This document shows, piece by piece, positions 56,501 through 64,000 of a stretch of DNA of 64,000 nt (the first letter of the stretch is position 1; every line of letters starts with the position of its first letter). The notes below the pieces were generated by a model that worked only from the letters and a program-made list of their open reading frames with translations, made no database searches and had not been told where the DNA came from. The DNA lies in the NCBI GenBank assembly GCA_035771165.1, contig JAWNZC010000348.1, forward strand, positions 6,116,001 through 6,180,000. The letters run 5' to 3'. Source of the DNA: Paragorgia papillata (lineage: Eukaryota; Cnidaria; Anthozoa; Scleralcyonacea; Coralliidae). The position numbers were made by a program, and so were the translations under genes.

Positions 56501-59500
56501 ATATCGACCACGACAACATATACTGCCAGATTTCAGACGAAGGATTTCGGAAGTAAGTCTATTTTCAAGCAGAAGTTTTTTGTTGATACATGTATTGTTG
56601 AAAAGGTATTTCCGACTGTTTGACGTCACCGCAGAGTTAATTTTCAGAAAAACGACCTAGCTTGTTTACATTTATACTACATTAGCAAACCTTCGGCGCT
56701 TCCTGCACCGCAGCAGTTCGTATAAGACCATAGATTCTATTTGTGAAAATCTATGCAATTATGCATTGCCATTGCCATGTAGTCTTGCTAGAGTACGCAC
56801 AGGCTACGCGAAGCTTTCAGAAATCAGTAGCCCGAGTGAACGCCTGCGCAGGCGTCTTGTTATAATTGGTTTATGTAAACATTTACACTGCTTTACATAG
56901 TTTAGTCGAAGTGACGATTGACTGTCTATATAGGTTCTCGAAATGCCGTAAAAAAAGAGCATAATTTTTAGGGTTAAGGATTAAGCGTTAAAGTTGGAAT
57001 TAGGGCTAGAAGTTCAATCATATTTAGAATTTGGGATGTTTTTGTTTGAAAATTGAGCCCAATTTACAGTGTGATAATGAATTGCTTTCTATATGTGCTA
57101 TAAAATTTTAATTTTGATCTCACAGTCGAGAGACACAGAACCTAGTTAATTAGACCCAATATTACAACAAGATGGCGGACAGCACGCTGTCTTTGGTCGA
57201 AACATTTCAAAAAAAAAGAAAGATACAGAAAAAGTACAAAAGGTCTTCTTATACCATTTGACGAGTTCTTTCAAATGGGACAAATTTAATTTTTATTGCC
57301 AATACCCTTTAAGGGAAGGTAGAGTATAGTAAATCCTTCATGAATCACGAACTCTATACTAGTAGAATAACTTGCTTAATAAGCTGCATATAACTACAAG
57401 AAATTACCAGGCTTTGAAATTGTTTAGTGGCTGCCTTAATAGACTGATGTAAGCGATGATCCAGTTTAAATTCTAGTTCCACGGGTTCAACAACACTACT
57501 GCGAGAATGCGTCACTGAATTTTTCTAAAAAGCAAAAAAAAAGTCGCTATAATATAATTCTTAAAAACACATGCATTGGTGTCTCCGCAAATTATTTTCT
57601 GAATTGTACATCGCCATGCAAAACTTTAAATCTTTAAGAAAAGATTTATTTTTTTAAGAAAAGATTTATTTTGTATCCATTTAAAAAAATTATCAGCAGA
57701 ATTTTTAACTATACTTAATAACCGAAAGTGAGGTAAAATATTAAACCGAGGTCTTGCTGTATTGACCGAGCGATAAGCGAGGTTAATACGTTCAAGACCA
57801 AGGTTTAATATTTTGCCGTAAAGACCGAACGGTCGAGGTTATTAAGTAGTTTATTATATGGCACTTTTTATTTCAAAATCAATCTTGTATTTCTTGGTTT
57901 TCCCTTCCTTTAACTTCGTCAAAACACCGAACTAGCGTTATTTTCTGCTGTTTCTTTCTCGTCTGCACTGCAAATTCCCAAAAACTTGTTTTAAGAAAAA
58001 AATACTTGTTTTAAGATTTTCTTGTCCCGTTTGCAAGATAATAATCTTACTGCGGTTTCTTGACAAGATATTTTGTCTTAAAACAAGATTAAATATCTTA
58101 AAACAAGAAATAAAATCTCAAAACAAGAAAAATTATCTTGACAAGAATTGGAGGTTTTGCAGTGTGGATACTAGAATTTACTTTTATAATATTCATCGTC
58201 GTTTATCTCATTTATTTTCGTCGTTTTTCGGCAATAAAAATTTCTTATTAGGATTTTTTGTTTGTTTCCAATTGTAGGGCATTAACAATTTTCATTATGC
58301 CCGCCGGCATTACGGAGAAATCTCGCAACGTCAGCAACCAATCACAGCGTGTGATTTTACCGGAAGTAATCCGTGCCATATAATAAAATTAATTAATCAT
58401 GGGAGGAATAAAGCGGCGAAATCTATTGCCACGCAGGACAGTGCTTGAGTCACATCCAGAGCCGGATTAAGGCGGGGATGGATGGGGCGGCAAAAACGGA
58501 GCAAGAGACTGGTGCGAGTACTGAGCGTAATCACCTATTTTTTGCGCCAAAACAGCACGGTTGGAGCTATGGGAACGAGAATGGCGCTGATTATCTGAAA
58601 TTCTGAGTTCGCATCAATGCAACCGACTTTTTAACCAAAACAGTTAACTTTCAATTTCAAAATGTTTTGGACATCACTTCGAAGTTCGAATGTACATATA
58701 GTAATGAGCAAAGGTTTCAAAAACACTGTCAGTAACTAAAGAATGAGTTGTATCGATATTTCTGACAGTTTCGGCGAAGATTTGCAACGTTGTTCATTTA
58801 AGGCTGTTTTCCATTACGTCCGCTTTGCCCGCGCGGGCGGAGCGGAAAATTGGAAATATTTCAACTCCCAAGGCGAACTAAACAACGCACGCTCCGCCTG
58901 CGCGCGCAAAGTGGACGTAATGGAAAACAGCCTTTAAAGACATGTGAAAAGAGACAGCTTTGTGTATTTTATAATTTTGATGACGTCACATGAAAACACT
59001 CTACATTATATAGGCCCTGTTGTCTCTTACAGCTCCAGGCCCAACAGACCGTTAATCCAGCCCTGGTCACATCCTGTATACTGACTACTCGAAATGACCA
59101 TATTTAATAACGGCCAAAAAATCTTGAGCAACCAGTTTACATAAACTATTAAAAATAATGAGTAAATTAAAGTAACTATTGACAAAATCTTACTGATAAT
59201 AGAGATTATTAGGTTAACTTTAAGAAAATAAAACAACAAAACTTAACAACTAAACAAAACAACAAAACAGAAATTAATTAAAAACAAAACAAAACTTTAA
59301 CAAAAAGAAAACAAAACAAAACAAACAGAAGATATGGCTAACCTGTTGGCGGGTTTTCCAGTATTCTTGTACATTGTTTATGACTCTAAAAATCGTAAAA
59401 ATCTCAACCACACCATCGACTGATAAGTGCTGAATAAGAAACATAGTGAACTCAGTAATAAAAACCACCTCGAGCTACGCAATGAAGCTCAAATCTACAT

Positions 59501-62500
59501 TACAAAACCTTTTTATGCACGAAAAAATGTAATTTCGCATAATTTAGACTATCGGGCTACCATAAAAAAGTTGACAAACACAAGTTTTCTAAATAACTCA
59601 AATCGCAATAAGATTGCATTAATTTTCAGGTCACGTTTCATCTTACAGGTTTTTGGTCAAAAAATACAAATCAATCACTTTTCAATTTTGAAAAATTAAA
59701 AATATTGATTAACTTTTTCTGAAAAACAGAAAAACCATACATTTCAAGAGATTTACTAATTTTCCTGAATACTAACTAATTTTTCCATTGAAAAAGATGA
59801 ATCGCGTCAGCTGACGTGATCCATGACCTACACAGAGCAAGTAACGTCATTTGATCGTATAATATTGCACTTATAATATCACACACAAGAGGTTCGTGAT
59901 TGGTTTACAAAAATCAGACCACGTTGGTGACGTATGTAATTTGTGCATCTGCATGTCCTGTAATAGATCACGAGCAACAGCCAATGAAAATGCACATAGA
60001 AGTCACGTTGTTGTATAAATAATAATACGCACTGTTCCCTTACCTCAATGTTAGTCCCAAGTAATCCATTCTTAAACACAATGAGCTGCATTGATTTGTC
60101 AAACCATCTGTTATAACAGTTACCACCAAGCAAAAATAACTGAAGCTATAAAAGAACATCGAGTTTTGTTAGTTCCTTGTGTGTTTTGTAATATTATAAT
60201 ATACATATAAGTTATGTGTGGGTATATAGCTCTGCCGAAATCATGCACTCTTTGAAGACGCCGTCGTCAAAGACTAGACAAACCAGTTTTGTTCTTGTTT
60301 TACAGGTTTCGTCTGGGACAGCTTTGCTTATACACACACATGCACTTATGCCTTTGTGGAGAGAAACTTAAACTTAGGATTTAACAAAAATAATTTTATT
60401 TAGAAATTTATTTTTTTAGATACATGGTAAAGAATGAAGGACCGTGGAGAGTACAATGATCTATAAAAAAAATGAGCCTACATAACATTCCACTGATCGT
60501 TTTTGTTTTAACACCATCTAACTACAAATCGGCCTGATTAATCGCAGTGTATAAACCTAGCCTAATTAAATGCTTCCCCGCATATTTAAACAAATAGCCC
60601 TCATAGGTGTCTTGGATTTGATGACGTCAAGTGTTTGCACTTAGGGACGGACCATTACATTTTGGCCAACCCCCCCCCCCCCCCCCCATCAAAAGTCACC
60701 GTTTTATACACTCTTCGGCCTTGGGAGTGGACAGCGTTGAAGACTAAACCCGCGATGTAAATCACTTGACCTTCACTTTTGAAGCCTCGTAATGACTGAA
60801 GTTAGGGTTGAGAATGGAGTTCACTGGTTCAAACACATAGTCAGGGATCCCTTTTTCGATTGTTTTCGCAATCAAATTTAAACTTCTTAAACTGTAAAAT
60901 AGTAGAGTGCTGCGTAGGCAGTGTTTTGGATAGAACAAAGTGAAAAGGTGGTAAACTACCGAGATTTTTACGCTCATTTTTACTTCAGTTTATTCCGCTC
61001 GAAAAGTCAGTTTTTCGTTACTAAAAATATCGGCAGTTTGTCACCTCTCCACTTTGCTTTATTTAAACTTCTGTTAGCTGTATCTTTTAAAACAAAGGAT
61101 GGCAGGCAAACAATTACTAACCTCATCAACTGACGAAGGACTTGCATCATCTAAGACTACAGTAAGAATGCTATTTTGTATTGTTTCTAGCATTTCATTA
61201 TGTTTTGAGTCACATGAAAGAAGATAGTCTCTTTCCTGCAAAAATAAAAATATTTAGATGAAAAATTCATATGAAAAACATATACCGTATTAACCCTTTA
61301 CTAAGCATGATTTCCATTTGGTAATTTATTAATTTTACTCTGTCTAACGCCAGACGATTTTTATACTCGTCAAGCGGAAACGTATTAGAGTTACTGCTCT
61401 ACTTTTGTGAGAAAATAGGACTATTTTTTTATATAATAAAATTTTGCTCACTCGCGTGAGATATCCTAGTCAACACTCGAAATAAATTTCATATTTCCGC
61501 GCATCCATGTATTATTCTCTATTTCTCAAACGAATTAATAATTCATAACCATACAGAATTTTTGAATTTTAAATTAATAATTGAAATACAGAAGTTGCAC
61601 AGTGTAAGAGGACCTTATTAAGATTAGAAAAGTTGGATAAAAAGCGAGCAACGTACCTTTGCCCATACTGATCTATTCTCACTCGTCAAGCTTCCTAAAC
61701 CAGGTCCCAGTGGTTTCTTGCATGCATCTTCTGCAATATGCTTCAGCTGGCTAAAGACAAAAGTTAATAAGATGCGCATATTTCTTGAGAGTATCGCATT
61801 CCTAGCTACCGGTACTGTACGTATACGTTGTAAGTATCAGTTCTGATTGCTTACTGGCATTACTAGAAATGCATAAATGCAGCAACCCCTCGCCCGCTTT
61901 AACGTGCTTTTTTGTACACCCCCCCCCACCCCCTGATTAAACGAAGCAAAAACAAAACAGTATTCGTCGGACTGTCAAGGTGAAACAAATAGCAAATATG
62001 ACTTGAAAATATTGATGAGAAGACATGGAAAACGTGTCACGTTTAATAAGAAAACAGCTGGCATTCTCAGTGAGATTTTTTCCGACTTGTCTTAAACCTT
62101 GTCACTATACACTTTCCCGTTAATACCCTCTCTCTAGTGTACTTTTTATCTTTTTTCTGACTACTTCAGTTTGTTAGCCTTGCTTCAGTTTGGCTACTTC
62201 AGATTGTTACCGTTCCACTGTTTCGTTGTCGTTGGGACAGTTCTGCACGTTTTCTCAATCTTTTCGCCGACTTTCCCTCTTGTCGCTTTCCCTTAAAGTT
62301 TTCTTGTTTTATTGAGCTGTATTTTCTCTTTCCATACTGATATTTGTATATATATTTAATAATATGTAGTTTTTTCACACAAAACACATTTTTCGTAAAT
62401 AGAAACCGTTTTAAAGATTTTGCTCAATTGCCTCAATAGGTTACCAGTGCCCAAGAATCCTCGTCGCCCGACACGTAAACTCGCGTATAAGGGACTTTAG

Positions 62501-64000
62501 GCCGGTCGGGATTAGCACCCACTTCCCGGACGGCGCGATATTTAGTACATTGTGTGATAACGTTGTAATCGGCTCGGTCATTCCCAAACTCAGTAATCCA
62601 CTGTCAATCATGTTATTGGAATCCAGCATGTTGGGCATCCTTTGTTTTCCTATCCTGTTTACGAAACGCCTTGATATCTGGGGAAGCATGATTTTAACTT
62701 TTAACTATTTTAAATTTTTATAATTATACTAATTATACTATTTAACTGAACTTTTATGTAATAGATACAGCATGAGCAGCCGATCTGTATCTGATTTACA
62801 AGGCGAGCCGAAGGCGAGCCGTAGTAAATCAGATACAGATCGGCTGTATCATGCTGTATGATCGGCTGTATAAAGTTTATGTAAATCAGGACGATTCTGT
62901 ATCCGATTTACAACCTCTGCTACGGTATTGATTTATTTTGTGTTTTCCTCATGAATTATTAATGAGTTTTTTAAATATACATATTCATCTAGTCAACTAA
63001 ACTTTTACATGTTTACATATTATTTAACAGGACTCGTTTGGAAAACAGTGTACTCACTGAAATGACTATCCTGTATAAACATTTTGTAAATAAATAAATA
63101 AATAAATAAATGCTCCTATAACAACGCTCATACTCGTGTGAGTCGTGTTCCTGCCAGTCATTCACATGCTTTTATTTTCACCACTAATTTTTCACCGAGG
63201 AATTCTGTGTGCGATCGATATAATCAACTCGGCCCTATCATATTCAACACTATTTGTCAGATCATTATTACACTTACGCTTCCATCTCTGGTATGCTAAT
63301 AGGATCTAATTGTGCATTCAAAACATCACACTTATAAATTCTCCCTTTTGTTATAACAGTGATATAGTTTGCTGTTGGAGCTGGTGCTGCAAGATGAAGA
63401 AAACAACAAAAACGTCAAAGCCTTGTACAAAAACACCAAAGAGAACGTTGTCTATCACCAGTCGTTTCTTTTATGTGTTTTGTTCGAGAGGGAAGAGGAT
63501 TTATTGAAATACGGAAGTGAAGCTTATGGAATAAAAATAAAATTTATCGCAAAATGTTGGAAACTAGAGAGGACGGCAAATGTTAATTATGCAATTATAG
63601 GAGTTGGGAGCCAATGGTAAGGAATGCACATTCCTCCCCCGCGCGTTCTTCTTCGCGCTTAACCCCCCTGACATTTCACGATAAATTTTATCATTATCCC
63701 TCAAGCTTCACTCTCCTATTTCAATAAATTCCTTTCCCTGAATCCAGACTAGTTCCTAGTCCTCTTTTCTCTCTATAATTTATTTTGGTGACGTCACAGA
63801 ATAGGGATCGAGCGAGTATCGTTACACTACATCAGTCTGCTCGGTTTATATAGCCAAAGACTGACCCCGAACTAAAGTCATGATACCACAAAACCCAAAT
63901 AAAAACCGGAAAAAAACCCGTCAAACTTACCAGGTTTAAAAGCAGCTACGTATGAGTCGATGGTATGTCCGGGTATCCGACACCATGACAGCAAATGATA
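44502..64000 (-). CDS. peroxisomal carnitine O-octanoyltransferase, 5' end beyond window
   Basis: Transfers medium-chain acyl groups between CoA and carnitine so that products of peroxisomal beta-oxidation can leave for mitochondria. Sixteen exons join in continuous phase: 63931-64000, 63278-63386, 61657-61750, 61122-61235, 60044-60145, 59343-59429, 57408-57524, 52832-52962, 51765-51825, 50195-50257, 50043-50121, 49040-49087, 46508-46553, 44883-45002, 44820-44852, 44502-44592. They give 454 residues plus stop, about the C-terminal three quarters. Motifs in order: [19 protein letters not shown]; catalytic H of [56 protein letters not shown], typical of this enzyme rather than CrAT or [17 protein letters not shown]; and [11 protein letters not shown] with the STS carnitine-binding site. 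The end is Ser-Lys-Leu, a classic PTS1 peroxisome signal. The 33-bp exon at 44820 is least certain, supported by GTAAGT, phase and an aligned Trp. Confidence 0.93.
45411..45445. repeat. CTGCCC hexamer repeat
   Basis: About five copies of CTGCCC in tandem, within an intron of the carnitine octanoyltransferase gene, next to a short TTA-repeat at about 45356-45369. Confidence 0.85.
45934..46425 (+). mobile_element. composite MITE A (ATATGGCAC ends plus palindrome)
   Basis: Starts TTATTATATGGCAC, then ACTTCCG...CGCGTG...ATTGGCTG. A 24-bp palindrome CCGTAATCGACCGGTCGATT-ACGG lies near 46016-46039. The first module ends at GCCATATAATAAAC. It is followed directly by a palindrome (46279-46425) that starts CTTATTAACCTCG and has ACGGAAAAATATCAGACCTC arms. 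The same two-part order is present at 57709-58388 on the other strand. It is located in an intron. Confidence 0.65.
46660..48608. mobile_element. roughly 1.95-kb element bounded by inverted repeats
   Basis: AATATTATTGCCCAGCATAC-TGCTTTAAACAAAACCA at the left is mirrored at 48558-48595, giving roughly 37-50 bp arms. Inside lie a palindrome at 46708-46848 (TCCACATGTCATGTTCCAAA arms with repeated CACATGTGATCACATG) and an inverted pair at 47857-47911 and 48479-48535 (CACTCTGATGATGTTACGTG). A short hairpin with CTATGAGCGATAGTCAAC lies at about 47558-47612. No transposase is recognised. Exons 46508-46553 and 49040-49087 lie just outside, so it occupies most of one intron. Confidence 0.65.
49160..49555. 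mobile_element. cluster of nested palindromes
   Basis: Three overlapping foldbacks: 49228-49345 (TTGTCTTCTAATTTTC and GTGCATGTTGATGAGGG arms), 49432-49555 (GACTTTTCGGGAAATTAGCG and complement), and a GAGGGAAAT-type stem at 49170-49230. GGGAAATT words recur throughout. It probably arose from MITEs inserting into one another in the intron. Confidence 0.7.
49660..49945 (+). mobile_element. dispersed repeat family, copy 2
   Basis: Starts with a TTTGTCTGTCTG microsatellite, then CACCAGGATGTCTCACAAAG, GATTGATCATAGATCAAGGA and a terminal stem of AAAATGCTTGACTGCGCTC type. Same family as 22950-23215 and 54405-54685. Confidence 0.8.
50901..51100. mobile_element. 200-bp MITE
   Basis: GGGCTGGTTTACACAGGCGAT at the left and ATCGCCTGTGTAAACGGGCC at the right. 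TTAG and TTAA flanks suggest a decayed TTAA duplication. The plus-strand frame crossing it is not a gene. Confidence 0.75.
51364..51690. mobile_element. MITE with about 38-bp ends and internal duplication
   Basis: CCTAGGCACAGAACAAAGAA-CAACCAGAAGTCCGACTC and complement at the ends. The interior has two direct copies of CTACGCCATCCTGGTAAGTT-CCACCGG. It lies between two octanoyltransferase exons. Confidence 0.75.
52630..52745 (+). repeat. tRNA-derived SINE-like fragment
   Basis: Contains GGTTGTGGGTTCGAATCCCG followed by CTTCTGGACTC, a perfect T-arm/B-box. It is preceded by a degraded D-arm and anticodon-like part (GATGAGACGGATACACTAG). No intact clover-leaf can be drawn, so it is a SINE head or tRNA relic, not a tRNA gene. 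Confidence 0.55.
53007..54264. mobile_element. 1.26-kb element with about 300-bp terminal inverted repeats
   Basis: The ends are TAGGCCGGTGGCTGTG and its near complement. Similarity between the arms continues for roughly 300 bp (TTTGGCTGGACACATTTAAA, CTAATTGGCCCCGGAG, TGTCCACTTATATAGATCTA). ACA flanks both sides, a possible 3-bp duplication. The middle is AT-rich with no transposase. It sits in the intron 52963-57407. Confidence 0.75.
54405..54685 (+). mobile_element. dispersed repeat family, copy 3, with (GTTT)n
   Basis: Starts with about a dozen GTTT units, then CACCAGGATATCACACAAAA, GATTGATCATAGATCAAGGA and AAAATGCTTGATTGCACTC. See 22950-23215. Confidence 0.85.
54980..57312. mobile_element. 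piggyBac-type non-autonomous element, 2.3 kb, TTAA-flanked
   Basis: TTAA at both edges (54980-54983, 57309-57312). Terminal repeats begin AGGGTATTGGCAATAAAAAT and extend about 170 bp inward with few changes (GAACTCGTCAAATGGTATAA, CAGCGTGCTGTCCGCCATCT). Inside, a segment of over 150 bp (AGTAGTCGGACTGTCAGCGA, GGAAACTTTAAACTGAAGGA) is present twice, at about 55330-55500 and 56035-56272. Overlapping frames at 56321-56629 have no recognised domain. No piggyBac transposase is seen, so it would need one in trans. Confidence 0.8.
57709..58388 (-). mobile_element. composite MITE B (palindrome plus ATATGGCAC ends)
   Basis: A palindrome (57714-57847; AATATTAAACC(G/T)(A/T)GGTCTT-type arms) is followed by TTTATTATATGGCAC. 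The module ends ACTTCCGG...CGTGCCATATAATAAA read in reverse. It has the same order as composite A but a different palindrome sequence. Another small element is inserted at 57967-58163. Confidence 0.65.
57967..58163. mobile_element. CACTGCAAA-ended MITE
   Basis: CACTGCAAATTCCC and its relative CTCCAAAACGTCAC-type end reversed (TTTTGCAGTG). The interior is a ladder of CTTGTTTTAAGA and TCTTAAAACAAG words that can fold on itself. No clean target duplication. Nested in composite MITE B. Confidence 0.65.
58457..59065. mobile_element. hAT-type element, 8-bp TSD
   Basis: Perfect duplication GTCACATC (58449-58456, 59066-59073). The ends CAGAGCCGGATTAA and CAGGGCTGGATTAA are inverted. The interior matches 27731-28370 in reverse. 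A TTAA-type MITE lies inside at 58798-58938. No transposase. Confidence 0.88.
58798..58938. mobile_element. GC-rich TTAA MITE nested in the hAT element
   Basis: TTAAGGCTGTTTTCCATTAC and its complement with TTAA at both ends. CCGCCCGCGCGGGC-type arms inside. Related to 33346-33532. Confidence 0.8.
60646..60695. repeat. transposon-end fragment with C-run
   Basis: AGGGACGGACCATTACATTT-TGGCCAA then 17 C. It resembles the terminus of the element at 1735-2820. Only one end is present. Confidence 0.5.
61445..61520. repeat. half palindrome of the 20172 family
   Basis: CTCGCGTGAGATATCCTAGT-CAACACTCG followed by CCATGTATTATTCT, matching one arm of 20172-20300. Confidence 0.65.
62765..62858. repeat. 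palindrome with GGCGAGCC centre
   Basis: ATACAGCATGAGCAGCCGAT and GTATCTGATTTAC arms are mirrored. The loop has two GGCGAGCC words. Near-perfect. It lies in an intron. Confidence 0.85.

Noticed and set aside
59274..59468. Treating 59343-59385 as a 43-bp exon with a separate upstream miniexon
   Set aside because: The frame is continuous upstream through the catalytic HLSVDG motif to a TTCAG acceptor, so one 87-bp exon (59343-59429) explains it better.
1..64000. LTR retrotransposons, CRISPR arrays, bacterial operons or prophage
   Set aside because: No long direct terminal repeats with primer-binding site and polypurine tract were seen. The CRISPR and bacterial categories do not fit this intron-bearing, AT-rich eukaryotic DNA.

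Overview
This is eukaryotic genomic DNA, almost certainly from an invertebrate animal and quite possibly an early-branching or marine one. The genes are split by GT-AG introns, intergenic DNA is AT-rich, and the window is crowded with small inverted-repeat transposons, Penelope-like, LINE and hAT-type remnants and microsatellites. Nothing bacterial (operons, Shine-Dalgarno sites, CRISPR) is present. The species cannot be fixed from what I can see.

Three genes are well supported, all on the minus strand. (1) A three-exon gene (8326-18354) encodes a 337-residue protein with four Cys/His zinc-binding repeats and a C-terminal RING finger whose zinc-ligand spacing and tail length match MDM2. Its second intron carries a roughly 960-bp ACC/ACA trinucleotide array. 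A further open exon (7051-7313) downstream is phase-compatible as an alternative 3' end. (2) A single-exon gene (36513-37040) encodes a 175-residue PTB/PID-domain protein, closest to PID1/FAM43. (3) The last 16 exons of a peroxisomal carnitine O-octanoyltransferase (44502 to beyond the right edge) could be rebuilt by hand with continuous phase, the catalytic His-x3-Asp-Gly, the STS carnitine motif and a C-terminal Ser-Lys-Leu peroxisome signal.

Most of the rest is mobile DNA. There are four hAT-type elements with perfect 8-bp target duplications (3613-4589, 28700-28974, 37835-38451, 58457-59065), and TTAA-flanked piggyBac-type elements (5884-6513, 54980-57312). A pogo/Tigger-like element with TA duplication (24092-25124) is nested in the 3' part of a Penelope-like element with a GIY-YIG domain (23216-25245). 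There is a LINE 3' remnant (38570-39030), a tRNA-derived and a 5S-derived SINE-like fragment, and many short near-perfect palindromes. Several transposon ends carry extreme homopolymeric G/C runs, one of them about 81 uninterrupted G.

Layout: 1-7050 intergenic with transposons; 7051-18354 zinc/RING gene; 18355-36512 intergenic with many foldback elements, the Penelope/pogo nest and minisatellites; 36513-37040 PTB gene; 37041-44501 intergenic with hAT, LINE and (TA)n; 44502-64000 carnitine octanoyltransferase with transposon-filled introns. The three genes show no obvious shared pathway. The most unusual material is the MDM2-like RING on a zinc-repeat protein and two transposon families whose copies share an outer framework but carry different palindromic modules.
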